64,000 bases of DNA from Oehlia diaphana. Lineage: Eukaryota; Glomeromycota; Glomeromycetes; Glomerales; Glomeraceae. Below the pieces are notes generated by a model. That model was given only the letters and a program-made list of their open reading frames with translations, made no database searches and was not told the DNA's origin. Where the stretch lies: positions 28,075 to 92,074 of the forward strand of contig QZLH01000283.1 of assembly GCA_003833135.1 (NCBI GenBank), in the 5' to 3' direction. Of this stretch, positions 47,980-59,685 are shown in pieces. Numbering within the stretch: the stretch's first letter is position 1; each line of letters begins with the position of its first letter. Position numbers and translations under genes: made by a program.

Positions 47980-49941
47980 TTAAGCTTCAACTTTAGAAAC
48001 AACTAATTCCAGATGGGGATGAGGTTTATTAACTATATCAGTTTTTCTCTTTATATGCAATCCTTCAACTGGCTGAAAGACGAAATTCCTAATTAACATA
48101 CTTAGCAATATTTTAAATTCAGTCATAGCTAATTTATTGCCTATACAAGATCTTGGTCCAGTATGGAAAGGTAAATAGTTAAAATTTGTTACATTCTTAA
48201 TTAAGGAAGGATTTAACCATCTTTTTGGATCAAAATCATCGGCCGTTGGTCCCCAAATTGAAGGTAATCTATTAAGTGCCACAATTGGAATTACGACTAT
48301 TGTATCCTAATAGGAAAAAAAAAATTATTATTATTAAATCTCGGCAAAAAGTAATTTATTATCTTTTTTTTTCAAATTATGTAAACATACTGTACCTTCG
48401 GAATGAAATAATCACCAAACTTCGTATCTTTTAAATTAGTTCTGAAAATATTTATAGCTAAAAATAATAAAAATTACATTAATAAAATTATTAATAATTT
48501 TTGAAAAAATTCTCAGTTAAACATACCTGGCGGAAACAATCTTAAAGTTTCTTTAGCTATACAATTTAAATATTCCAAAGAATTAATTACATCAAATGTA
48601 GGATTGAAATTTAATTTATCAGGAAAAGCTTTAACTAATTCTTCACGTAATAAATTTTGTTCGTCGGGATGTTGTGCAAGTAAGTATAAAGCCCAACTAA
48701 TTGCAACACTTGTAGTTTCATGTCCTGCTGCTAAAAATGTCATAATCTAGAAAAAAAAAATATGCATAAAAAATGTAATTAATTAATTAATTATATTACT
48801 AGAAAAGAATTTACATGTTTATTACCTGAAATTTTAATTCTTCATCAGTCATTTTATCTTCAATTGGTAAATCTTGATTGATCATAATTAATAAAGAGAG
48901 TAGATCTTTTCCAACCAATTTATTATCTTTAACTTCTTGACGTCTTTCTTCATACAATTTCATTGATATGCGTTCAACAACTTTAATAGCATTATTAAAT
49001 CTTATATTAGTAGATATTGGAATTTGCCTAATAAATGGAATAACGGTTGATAAGAGAGTAATGGTAATAGCTAAAGGTGTTGAATTGAAATTCCAAATAG
49101 TATCATAAGCTTCAGCTAATTCATTCTTAGACGTTAGAGAGTTAAATTCATAATTAAAACCTAAAGAAGAAAAAAATTCTAAGATTATAAACGCGTAATA
49201 TGAAAAATCACCAGTTTTTTTTTTTTATTATTACCAACTAAGCCAATAACATCCAGAGTTGCTTTTGACAAATAAGGTGAAATAATAATTCTTGATTCTC
49301 CTTTATTTACTTTATCTTCAATTAAATCTTTTAAAGTTGAAGCTACGCGAATAAAAGTTGGTACCATTTCCTAAAATATATATTTATAAATCAATTTTTA
49401 TTCATTTATTTTATAATAATTATTATATTTAGGATAAAATACTTTAATATTATTATGGGAGAACGCTGGAGTCATCATTTTTCTTTGTCTCTTATGAGTT
49501 TCTCCTTCTGAAAATCCAATTCCTTTGCCAAGGATTCTCATGAGAGCATCCAATAAAGAAGGTTTAGGATAATCATAAGCTTGATTTAAAGCAATATCTT
49601 GTATAGCTTTAGTATCTGTTACTAGAATAATGGGTTTATTTAATACCCCATAATATTTTAATATACTTCCATACTTTTTCACCCATCGGATTTGTGGTTC
49701 ACCAGACTATCGAATAATAAATGATAATTAATTTTCATTAAGAAATACGTTTTAAAAAATGTTAAATATAAACCTCTTCTGCGAATAATTTAATAAAATT
49801 TCCAAAAATGAAACTTTCGGATGGTGGACCAGGAATTTTTCTTAAAGGAGAAATATAATACGGCCAAATATATACTTTATAAGTAAACCATCCTAAAACT
49901 CCAAATAAAAAGCCACTAACTAAGAAACTCAAATCAATCAT
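47980..49941 (-). CDS. Cytochrome P450 monooxygenase
   Basis: Heme-thiolate monooxygenase, presumably ER-anchored and reduced by a P450 reductase; substrate unknown. Seven exons on the minus strand, 49774-49941, 49443-49706, 49235-49370, 48826-49160, 48527-48746, 48396-48457 and 47980-48306, join to 1512 nt and 503 aa with consistent phases. Residues about 4-22 are a hydrophobic anchor (LSFLVSGFLFGVLGWFTYK), followed by the proline hinge KIPGPPSE. The I-helix is FLAAGHETTS, the K-helix ExxR is KETLRLFPP, the PERF-like motif is FDPKRW, and the Cys loop is FHTGPRSCIG with the heme ligand Cys about residue 449. Every signature is present, so the enzyme should be functional. Clan or family cannot be assigned by eye. 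Confidence 0.92.
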
Positions 49942-51019
49942 TTTTTTTTAACGAGAGTGGGAAAAAATTGAAAGGGTCGATTATTATAAAAATAACCAAA
50001 ATTGGACTAACGTAAATCATTGTATCAATGAAAAATTTTTTCTTTGTTTATTTAACATAAATGTTTACGAAGTTAAATCCTCGTAACACGAACGCGCAGT
50101 TAATCATAAACAAAATCAACGCACAAAGGAAACTGCCATTATATGAGTTAGGGCTCGGCAGGCTTAACAAGCAGGCGTATTCTTTAATCCTTGAAACATC
50201 CTGCCACTTTACTTTCATTTTTACTTAGCCGGCCGGCCATTTCTCATATATTATTTTACAAATATAATAAAGTTTTCACTTTAAATTTTTTAAACATATG
50301 TGCGTATTTTAATTGTTTTATGTGTATATACGTTCTCAAAAGCCATATATTTTCCATGATTAATCAGATATGTATATGAACATCGCAAAATGACGAAATA
50401 TATTTCACGATGACTCAAATTTTTTAATGATATTATGTCATGTATTTAATAAGAAACTACTTCGGAGTTTTGACTTATAAAGTTTATTATTATAATACTA
50501 GTGATAAGAAGTTTAATTTATTAACTACATACTCTAAATTCACCGCTCACCCTTACACAACGCGTTCTCAATTAATAATCAATAAAAGTTTATGACGCGT
50601 TATAAAGTTTCATAAAAGTTTATTCCAAATCATATAACTAATCATATATAGCAATAAAATCATCCTCAGTCAGCGCTTTAAACAAAAGATAAAGCCCCGT
50701 ATTTTTACTTTTCTCTGTGTTCCTGTCCATAATACATACTTAACTAAAAAGATTAATAAACTTAGTCTCAAAAAACAAGAAATTTCTAAATTTAAAAGTT
50801 ATCTAAATTAAAGACAATAAAAAAAGAGGGCAATTATGCTTGGCCCTTGAAAGTTGTGGAATAGAAGAAGAAGAACAGGCTATTTTACAGGATTTGTTTC
50901 GTAATATTGCATGTAATATGTAATCAAATAATTTTATAAATACTTGCCATTAGCACGTTGTGATGCTAAGACAACTTTTTTTGTTCTTTATCACATGTTA
51001 GTCTCCTAACCCAATTTAG
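49942..51019. other. Spacer upstream of the P450 gene
   Basis: Should hold the P450 promoter. No gene supported. A GC-richer patch at 50140-50235, including GCCGGCCGGCC, has no recognisable identity. Confidence 0.45.
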
Positions 51020-51760
51020 ATGAACATCGAGGTAAGCCTTTGCGTCGTAATGATTGGTCAACTTGAACGTGATACGCTAACCTCTTTTGAGGGTAATATT
51101 AAACATCCTGTTTTATCACTTTTTGTAGGTCCTAATGAAAGGAGATGCCATTTAGAAAACCACTGGAAATTATACACTGCTGCTGATAGCATGCTCATTA
51201 AACTGCCATCCGTAATAATTAATATGCTTACAGATAGCCAATTTGAGCCAAATTCTCATTCAAAATTTACCAAAATGTTGAATAATGTAATGGTCAGAAG
51301 CTGAATTATGGCCAAGAATCTTGGACAACAACCAAAGCATTTCAAAGAGGGCTACCAGTGCAAGCAGTTCTTTATTACTAAGCAGATGATAGATGTATGG
51401 AAAGAACTCAATGCTGATAGTAAGCATTTGATTAAAAAAGTTTTATCAGGGCCAATTGGCATAGAAAAATCATATCTCGCTTGGTTTCTCGCAGCCAAGG
51501 TGTATGCAAATAGCTGGCTCATGCTTTATGTTACTGATGCCTCTGAATTAAACATCACCTACAATGAGAGAGAAACAGTAAACAGATTTGTGAGCACTTT
51601 TTTATGCTTAATGAAGATATTTTAATTTTTACTGACTTTGAGCTGTTAGAATTTCACCAGTAAAATGCTGTCCAACCGGCAATCATGCCGATTGGAGTAT
51701 ATTTGTCAATTCATAGTCATTCTGATGATATAATATGATATAATATTAAGCAACCAGTAT
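51020..51760 (+). pseudogene. Broken Crinkler-like P-loop NTPase fragment
   Basis: The frame from 51020 reads through FVGPNERRCHLENHWKLYTA to a TGA at 51302-51304, then resumes in the same frame at 51308 (MAKNLGQQPKHFKEGYQ...VWKELNADSKHLIKKVL) into GPIGIEKSYLAWFLAAKVYA and SWLMLYVTDASEL. This resembles the P-loop region of Crinkler/RHS-type host-directed proteins in Rhizophagus, where GPxGxGKS is usual; here the second Gly is Glu. After about 51590 the frame shifts and homology-like sequence continues in another frame (FFMLNEDILIFTDFELLEF). A premature stop, a frameshift and a spoiled Walker A show that it is dead. The family label is from memory of the motif pattern. Confidence 0.55.
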
Positions 51761-51779
51761 TCATCACATATTAGATGGA

Positions 51780-52020
51780 ATCGGAAAATTTCCTATTGAT
51801 GTTTATTGTCAAAATCTAAATAACGATTGGTATTTATTTGTACTAAGATTTTTCAAACAATTGATTCGAAATTATTTGGCAATTAAAGTAAAATAAGTAG
51901 CGAATGGTTGCCTATTGATGTTTATTGCTAAATAAAACAGTTGATTCGAGATTATTTGGCAATTTAAATTAAAATAAGTAGCGACTGGTTGCTTATTAAT
52001 GTTTATTGCTAAATATTATG
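51780..52020. repeat. Tandem repeat, units of about 80-90 bp
   Basis: Three imperfect units with TGCCTATTGATGTTTATTGC, TTGATTCGARATTATTTGGC and AAAATAAGTAGCGAMTGGTT. No coding capacity. Confidence 0.6.
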
Positions 52021-52114
52021 TTGGTCGTCAACATGTACAAATCCGAAATAATAAATTTTTAACAAAAATAACTAATGATTTTGTATAATTTACATTATAA
52101 TAATATTAATAATA

Positions 52115-54310
52115 TTACATGTTAAATTTTCTTCCTATAGGAAGAACAGCCATATAAACTACTGGATTTCTTTTTCCAATTTTATATACACTTGGTATAA
52201 ATCGACCAAGTATATTGTGTACCAGAATTATGCAGTCTCTATCGATTTCAAAAAAATTATTTGTCCAGATTTCTGCATTATAGGCTTCGATATCATCAAC
52301 TTGAAAATAAAATCTCGTTTGATGATTTAGAGCCGGTATGAACCATTTTACGAAAGCCAATTTATGTATTACCTTTTTTTCCTTTCCTATCTTCAACTCA
52401 TGTTCAAAATAATACTGAACTTGGCCTGGGTATATTTCTATTGAATTATTTTCTTGCACAAACTTTGCAAAAATAAACGAATTTTTTAAGTAGCAGGGTG
52501 TATTTGTCAATCCAAATATCTCTGCTCCAATTCAAATGTGCCCAAATTGATTTACTTGAGGCCAGATAACAACTGGTTTATTATTGCTCTTTATAGATCT
52601 AGCTATAGTAACAAATTCTAATTCATAAGCCTTATTATAGTAATCTACCAGAAGTTTATATATTTCGTTTGGTAAATTTACTAAGTTATTTTTTGGAACT
52701 ATCATTTCTCCAGGAAATTGTTCACTACCAGTTATAATATTTTTAACTTTGAAATTATAAATAAGCATAAACCAGTGTAATTCATCATGTTGAAAGTTGT
52801 CATATGCCGCTAAACTTCCCATTATTGGCCGAGACTTGATCAATTCTAGTCCTTCAGTAAGCTTTGGGTTATGTGAATAACAGGATATCAGTTCATCTAA
52901 CTGCCAGTTTTGCATAATAATGCGTAATAATTCTGGTTCAATCTGACAGTGCGAATTCAGAAGTGATCCTTATTTTTAAAATATAGTTAGAATTCTTAGA
53001 ATTCGTACTTAAATTTATTATTTGGTAATAAATAAATTACCTAATATCCCATTCATTCGTTCAAAGAAATAACACCAGAACGAATATACTAGACCGTAAT
53101 CTTGGCAACACTCCGATAAGTGAAGAGACAAATGGATATTTGGTGTTACCATTTCTGGTCCATAATTGTTTTCTATTAAGCGAGCAACTTTTAATAATCG
53201 GTTGTGAGCTTCACTTAATTTTTCTTCATCAATAATTCAAGATACCAATAGATAGCACGTCTTGACGAAATTAGCCAAAATTTCCTGATCAATACTATCT
53301 AAAAAATCTCACATGATCGGAGTGGCGTAAATCATAATAAATAATTTCTACTAATCGGCTGTGAAGCCAGAAAAGCCTTCTCCAGTGGAAATCTTACATG
53401 GAATACGACCTAGGTCAGCAGGTAGTTTGATCATCTTTGTACAAATTTCCATTATTTTAAGGACGGATTTAGTAATTTTCCCTTATCAATCCAGATTCTT
53501 TTTACGATCCAATGAGAAAGACTGAAAAATAAATTATGCATTAGATCAACGACTAAGAATCTTATTGGATTGAAGTAGAGTAGACGTAATAATTCTGACC
53601 AATGAACATACGTTTTGCTAACATGGTCTTTCTGAGCTTCTTTTATTTTTTTATGCTTCCAAGCGATAGCATTATGCAAATGCTCCTGCAAATCTTTCAT
53701 TCTAAACTAATCATCCATATCATCGAATCCTTTGAAGTTTTGTTTCTGAGCATTATCATCACAACTTGCTCTTTTATAGCATCTATGACATCTGACTAAC
53801 GCAGATATATGTTCACACAGTTTCCTCGCAACTGGTATGTCGTATGAACAACACATTACTGCTAGTCAAATTTTTTTACCGCTTAGATATTTATCAGTTG
53901 GTGGCAAAATAAAACCATTTCACAGTTCTAATAATTCGACTACTATCAGTGCAAGATAATGATTGATTTGATGCAATTTTACCTCGTATGGCCCCAGTAA
54001 CAGACCTAATGTTAATATATTTTCCTTTTTGAACCTTGCTTCACAGGGTAAGTTACATATAACCCTATATATCACATCACAACTATATATCGATGAATTG
54101 AAAGGTTGGAACCAGTCTAGGTTGATCATAATTCCTAGATTTGATTCCGTCGTTTCAGATGTAAAGAATTTTAGAAGATCCAAAATATCTAATCGTGATG
54201 GAAAATTCTTCCAAATTTTACCATCGTAAATATCTGACATGCAATTTACATTATCCCGATTAATCCATTTTTTTAAAAGTTGCTCGAATCCTGGTATTTG
54301 GTACTGTTAT
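52115..54310 (-). mobile_element. Plavaka-type transposase relic, central and C-terminal part
   Basis: Several minus-strand frames follow each other in transposase order: YQIPGFEQLLKKWINRDNV, then SDIYDGKIWKNF, NLGIMINLDWFQPFNSSIYS and VIYRVICNLPCEARFKKENI (54240-53920); VHWSELLRLLYFNPIRFLVV and DLMHNLFF (53700-53452); LTEGLELIKSRPIMGSLAAY (52915-52532); and ARFYFQ-like to KRNPVVYMAVLP (52510-52115). These are hallmarks of Plavaka (CMC/CACTA-related) transposases known from basidiomycete and Glomeromycotina genomes. Stops and frameshifts separate the pieces, for example one TGA between 52532 and 52510. It is non-functional. Terminal repeats were not identified. Confidence 0.7.
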
Positions 54311-54828
54311 AGCCAGTTCTTTAGTGTTTACAAACGTAAACAAATGAAAAAGGGTAAGCAGAAGGTATATAGGTAGGCGGGTATAATCAATAAATAAACT
54401 ATATGTATAAACACTTAATAAACAATCCAATCAGACGTGTAGTATAGCACTATACGTCAGTATATACTCCCAATACGAATAAAGGATAACAAATTTATAT
54501 TTCATTAAAATTCAAACAACAGTTTATTTAATATATTAATCATTAGAACCATTTTTATTAAGAAAACTCTTCTACTGAACTTCATTCAACTACATTTCAT
54601 TCTGCTACAAATGCTCCACTATTTATAATTATTTTACTTTAATTAATTAATGTTAAATATATCTAACATATTGCATATATTAAACATATTTAATATGTTG
54701 CATATGTTAAACATGTTAAACATATTAAACATTCATAACATTTGTAACATTTGTAACATTCGAAACATAGATCAACAATCCCATGATTAAATTGAATTCT
54801 GGTAATATCTTTAGACGCCAAATGTATC
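54306..54828. mobile_element. Insertion splitting the Plavaka transposase
   Basis: Between the cysteine-rich part (ends ...RSELLIKVRK at 54831) and the next conserved block (YQIPGFEQLL at about 54300) lie about 520 bp with no coding similarity. The left edge has TGTTATAGCCAG and the right edge CTGGTAATATC, a weak inverted pair. Inside is a TATA-like GGTATATAGG and AACATNTT repeats at 54650-54770. A solo LTR or small DNA element is possible; no clear target duplication was found. Confidence 0.4.
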
Positions 54829-55783
54829 TATTATTTACGGACCTTTATAAGTAATTCGGATCTACAGTATTCACGATATTTTTGCATTGGATGTTTTGAG
54901 AATTCAACGTGAGTACATTTAAATCCTGAAAATTTATTAGCATTTGAATTTGCTGGAATTATTGATGCAATATCATACAGCTTATTACAATCGGTACAAA
55001 TGGCAAAGGTTTTTGATTTTTTCTTAATATCTAATATTTTTCTAGTCTTATAAACAGTCAGAAGAAATTTTTTAAACTGATGTGAATTGGTATCTTTTAA
55101 AACAAGGCTAAAGAAGCCAATCAACGTGTCGATTGCAATTCAGATTGTCTGAACCTTTCTTGGAATTTAAAGATCCAAAGAAGAATCCATAAATCATCCA
55201 CATCCATATTCATATTGTCCTGATTTGAATCATAATCATAATTAGAAGCAGGTGCTGTAAACATTCCATCATCATCATCTAAAAACAATTCATCATCTTC
55301 GCTATATTTAATATCATCATCAGCTAAAATCTGCCGGAAATCTTCTTCATCACCAGATGAATCAACTTGTTATTCTGGTTCTTCATCAGGAATGATCATC
55401 ATTTTATGAAATTGAAATCGATTATATCTTACTCACTTTTTTTTAATAATAACTAGCTCTTCATATTGATCTTGATCAATTATTACATCTTCATCTCCAC
55501 GAAGATCTTGAGAAGGCTTGATATCATCAGGATCATCTGATCGAATTTTAACTGAAGCAGATTCAGGATGATTCTTTGGGTTTGATGACAAATTTTTTCT
55601 TCTGTTCTTCCTTCTACTTTCCATTATTTTAGTAACTGAATCTTCAAGCCAATTTTCCTCATTTATATGAATACTTCTAGTTCTAGAATCAATGATTTTA
55701 CCATTACATAATTTGCAAGGACACGGTACTTTTGGGTGAACTTTTGTACGTCTTTTAACTTCAGATTTTTGTTGATTAGACAT
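54829..55783 (-). mobile_element. Plavaka-type transposase relic, N-terminal part
   Basis: The frame from 55783 begins MSNQQKSEVKRRTKVHPKVP and carries a C-P-C-x2-C zinc-like motif (PCPCKLCNGKIIDSRTRSIH), then an acidic spacer (55433-55140 region; GDEEDFRQILADDDIKYSED) interrupted by a TAA and frame changes. It is followed by FAICTDCNKLYDIASII and FKCTHVEFSKHPMQKYREYC (55124-54831), a second Cys/His cluster. This order, zinc-like N terminus, acidic linker, Cys/His cluster and then the conserved core, is that of Plavaka transposases. It is continuous with the 52115-54310 block apart from the insertion at 54306-54828. Confidence 0.65.
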
Positions 55784-55834
55784 TTTTTTAAAAAAATAAC
55801 ATTCAATTGTAAATAAAATTTATCTAAAGCTAAT

Positions 55835-55995
55835 CAGTCTGGTCCTAATTCGGCAATTCAGACTGAAAATTCGGATTGGTTCAGTCTGGATTGATGCTTC
55901 AACCTGGACTAAAATATTCAGTCCAGTCCAGTTTAGTTTCAGATTATAAATCTAATTCAGACCAAATTTTACAGATTGGACCGGACTGGACTGAA
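55835..55995. repeat. Short inverted-repeat element with CAGTCTGGTCC-like ends
   Basis: The left end ATCAGTCTGGTCCTAATTC pairs imperfectly with the right end GGACCGGACTGGACTGAA, and several CAGTCYRG words lie between. MITE-like, but no clean target duplication. Confidence 0.45.
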
Positions 55996-56039
55996 TAAAC
56001 ATTTTCACAATAGTTTTATATTAAAACTGTTGCGATTGT

Positions 56040-56600
56040 AATTATTAAATAAAAAAATGTTGCAAAACGTTTTTTTTAATATCTTATTATAAAAAAATGT
56101 TTACACAACATTTTTTTAATTAATTTAATGAAAAAATGTTGCAAAAACGTTTTTTTTAAAATATTATTATAGAAAAAACGTTTTTGCAACATTTCTATAA
56201 TTATTTAACGAAAAAATGTTGTGAAACATTTTTCAAAGTAATTTTAACTAGAAAAACGTTTTCCCAACATTTTTTCAATTAATTTAATGAAAAAACATTG
56301 CAAAAACATTTTTTTTAAATATATTATTATAGAAAAAATATTTTCGCAATGTTTTTTCAATTAATTTAATGAAAAAATGTTGTGAAAACATTTTTTTTAA
56401 TATATTATTATAGAAAAAACGTTTTCGCAATATTTTTATAATAATTTAATAAAAAAATGTTGCGAAATATTTTTCAAAGTAATTTTAATTAGAAAAATAT
56501 TTTTGCAACATTTTTTTAATTAATTTAATGAAAAAATGTTGTGAAAACGTTTTTTTTTAATATATTATTATAAAAAAAATGCGCAACATTTTTTTATTAT
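56040..56600. repeat. Palindromic satellite of ATGTTGCRAAAACGTTTT units
   Basis: About ten alternating half-units of roughly 40-45 bp, AAAAAATGTTGCAAAAACG and its reverse complement CGTTTTTGCAACATTTTT, are separated by TTAATATATTATTATAG or AATTAATTTAATG. Adjacent half-units can pair, so the array folds into repeated hairpins. It abuts the foldback element that starts at 56601. Confidence 0.85.
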
Positions 56601-57147
56601 CACAGGTCGAAATGTGAAAAATCAGGCATCAATCAGTCACCAATCGGGCACCAATCAGGTAGCTGATTGGTGACTGATTAGTAACCGATTGGTGACTGAT
56701 TGGCATTTTCGCCAAATACCGTCACCAATCAGGCAGTTTGCTAACTTTTGATCCAGTAATCAGAAAATAATGAAATATAGTTCATTGGAATCGTCTCAAT
56801 AAGACGAATCTAATGGTAGTAAAATCATATTTCTAAGATTAATACTTGATGAGATATTAAATAAAATATAAAAATAAAAATATACTATTTATATTTTATT
56901 TAATTTCTTATTAACTATTAATCCTAGAAATACAATTTTATTACCATTAGATTCATCTTGTTGAGATGATTCCAATGAACTATATTTCATCATTTTCTGA
57001 TCACTGGATCAAAGTTAGCAAACTGCCTGATTGATAACGGTATTTGGTGAAAATGCCAATCAGTCACCAATCGGTCACCAATCAGCTACCTGATTGGTGC
57101 CCGATTGGTGACTGATTGATGCCTGATTTTTTACTTTTCGACCTGTG
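56601..57147. mobile_element. 547 bp foldback (near-perfect palindrome)
   Basis: Ends CACAGGTCGAAATGTGAAAA and TTACTTTTCGACCTGTG are inverted copies. Similarity continues through the whole of both arms (about 265 bp each) to an AT centre near 56870-56890, including CAATCAGTCACCAATCGG and AACTTTTGATCCAGTAATCA with their complements. Direct repeats of GATTGGTGACTGATT occur inside each arm. No coding frame and no clear target duplication. A transcript would form a long hairpin. Confidence 0.85.
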
Positions 57148-57276
57148 TTTCTTTCATAATTTCTAAAGTTGGTAATAGATTATTTATAAGCTTCAAGTGT
57201 TTGATAAAATTGTTATTTACTGTTGTTGTTATGCAGTTAAATTCTGTGTTTTTTTTAAATATTGCTCAAGTAACTT

Positions 57277-57802
57277 TCAGTTCTCTTCTATCATGTGAGT
57301 TGTATCTTGGAAAATTGTTCTGTGTGTACGATTAAAGGACCATGATGCCTCTAGTACAGACCCACATAAATTATCTATAAATTTTCTGATGTGTCTGTCA
57401 ACCCTTTTACCATTCCAATATAAATCATATTTTAGGTCTTTCTGTTGTGAGTCATTAATTGTGATGCATGTTGATTTTCCTGTGTCATTCTTAGCCACTC
57501 TATCTGCTTCTTCATTACCTTTGACTTCTGAGTGACCTTTAACTTTTATTAGCTTTACCTCCAAATGTTTGCTATCAATCAAATTAATTATACTACTAAT
57601 TATGCTGTAATTGTTACTTTTACACTATATTCGAATTTTGTTTTTTCCATTTGTTAAATTTATTCTTGTGTGGTTGATGCTATCTATCGTGGCTTGAGAA
57701 TCTGTGAAGATATTCGCTCTCTATCCTGTTTGTAAAACCAATATAGCTGATAGAATAGCTCCCAATTCTGCACGTATAGATGAAGGCCAATCTGTAATTG
57801 AG
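57277..57802 (-). pseudogene. LINE-type RNase H domain fragment
   Basis: In minus-strand order one reads DWPSSIRAELGAILSAILVL (catalytic Glu), ANIFTDSQATIDSINHTRI (catalytic Asp), then LIKVKGHSEVKGNEEADRVA with the His and final Asp of an RNase H active site. This is the C-terminal RNase H of a non-LTR retrotransposon ORF2. A TAG-type stop lies between the first two motifs and another after INLTNGKNKI. Upstream reverse transcriptase is absent, so this is a 5'-truncated dead copy. The frame is clean from 57582 to 57277. Confidence 0.75.
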
Positions 57803-58139
57803 CTGAAATTAATAAAATTTACTTACTATGTTCTTTAATAAATTTTTAGTATATATTTTAATCTTTTTATCCTTTACATTTAATGTTTATGTTTCAGCAG
57901 ATAATACTAATGTAACTTTCATAAGATCAATTATTTCATTTCAAAAATTGTTAAAAGTCTTTGTAAATATATTGATGATGATTTAATAGTATCAATAATA
58001 TTATAATGAAGTAAACTGTAATATAAAACTATCAATAAGTAAAAAAAAAGCAATATTATTAAGAAAAGTGTACTTTTGCTTATGTATTTCTAGAATATAC
58101 TTTGAAAATTTATGCTAACTTTCATTCTACTGTATATAT
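57803..58139. other. Spacer
   Basis: No gene or structured repeat supported. Confidence 0.5.
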
Positions 58140-59040
58140 AGAGCTCTACATAAATCAGATTAGATTGGATTATCTGGTTAACTTGACTGAAATTTTTTTT
58201 CAAGTTAAGACAGGTCAGGTAAACTGTTCTGATCTAATTTGATCCATTTGGTCCCTAAAAGTATTCAGGTCACTTCAGGTAACTTGGTTATCCAAAATTT
58301 TATTATTAATTTTTCAAGTAAAAAAATATTTTGTAATATTTTTTTATTAATTATACAAAAAATATTGGATTTAACATTTTTAATTAAAAAAAAAACATTT
58401 TTTTTAATTTTTATTAAAAAATATCAGATCTAAATAATATGGCATTTTATTTTTTATTTTTTTATATAAAAATGCTAAAACTATTTATTCAGCATTTTTT
58501 TCAATTTTATATATAAAAATGTTAGAACCATTAGTTCAGGTGGTTTTCTTTTTAATTTTACATGTAAAAATACTAAAATATAAAAACATCAGAATCATTA
58601 GTTTCAGCGTTTTTTTGATTTTACATGTAAAAATGCTAGAATTATTAGTTCTAGTATTTTTTTTTAATTTTATATGTAAAAATGCCAGAAACATTAGTTC
58701 TGGCATTTTTTTTTTATTTTACATGTAAAAATACTGGAATCATTAATTTTAGCATTTTTCTTTTTGATTTTACATATAAAAATATCAGAATCATTTAGTT
58801 CTGGCATTTTTTTTGATTTTACATGTAAAAATACCAGAATTCTTAGTTCTGGCAGTTTTTTTTTTAATTTTATATACAAAAATATTAGAACTTTAGTTTT
58901 AGTATTTTTTAATTTATTTAACCCAAATATACAGATATTCGACTAGCACTAATCCAACTCATAAATTTGATAACCTGACCTGAATATTTTAGGTCAAATT
59001 ATCAGGTCATCTGATCTGTTAGATCAGGTTGCAAAGCTCT
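58140..59040. mobile_element. Composite element with AGAGCTYTRCA ends
   Basis: Reading inward, the left end is AGAGCTCTACATAAATCAGA and the right end (reverse complement) AGAGCTTTGCAACCTGATC. Sub-terminal regions carry several short AGGTCA, ACCTGA and GATCTGA words. The centre is a 50 bp hairpin satellite (58440-58925). No transposase. Non-autonomous element with expanded core; target duplication not resolved. Confidence 0.5.
58440..58925. repeat. 50 bp hairpin satellite, about nine units
   Basis: Each unit reads AAAAATGCCAGAANNATTAG then TTCTGGCATTTTTTTT and a joining ATTTTACATGT. The first part is a hairpin (ATGCCAGAA with TTCTGGCAT) and the joint TTTTACATGTAAAA is itself a perfect palindrome. 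Units vary at several positions but keep the pairing. Confidence 0.85.
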
Positions 59041-59355
59041 ACATACATATATATTTTTTATACTAAGGTTACTATTATTATTTTCATTTTTATGTACAGC
59101 TTCTTGAAGAAAGGTATTTCTTTATTTCCATCAAATTTAATATAAATGAAAAATAATTAGCAAAATTTATATATTAAATTTACTATATTTACAGTTACTT
59201 ATTTGTTGTACAAGTATTTCTGATTCTTTCTATGCAATATTTACGAAAAGACCATTACTCTGAACTTCATGTGAAAGTAGAATGTCTTGTTCATTATCTT
59301 AAAAATTGATTGGTAAAGAATTAATTCTATCAAATTTCATAAGTATAGCAGAAAA
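59041..59355. other. Spacer
   Basis: Nothing supported. Confidence 0.5.
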
Positions 59356-59685
59356 CTTTACTAAAAATAGCCAATTTTTTAAAATATTTTTATAAACCTA
59401 AATACAATGGCTTTCAAAACAATTGTGCAACTATTTTGTAAAATTTTTAAAATATATCAATATATTTTTGAGGTATTTTTGAGATTAATATATTAATATA
59501 ATATCAAAATTAATTATATTATAATAATAAAATAATAGCAAAAACATTAAAAAATTATTGTGATATTATTTTGAGTTATTTTTATAGATCTAGATACAAT
59601 ATAATTACAAAATAATAAATATATTTTTGTAGTATGTTAAAATTATTACAAAATCATTTCAAAAAATTGACCATTTTTAGTAAAG
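59356..59685. mobile_element. 330 bp MITE with CTTTACTAAAAAT ends
   Basis: Left end CTTTACTAAAAATAGCCAAT and right end ATTGACCATTTTTAGTAAAG pair over about 35 bp with three or four mismatches. The inside is very AT-rich without a coding frame. No obvious target duplication. Confidence 0.7.

Noticed and set aside
58430..58930. Possible CRISPR array (regular 50 bp repeats)
   Set aside because: Repeats run into one another without unique spacers, in a eukaryotic repeat element.
58519..58946. Frames of 60-69 aa within the hairpin satellite
   Set aside because: Periodic translation of a 50 bp repeat on both strands.
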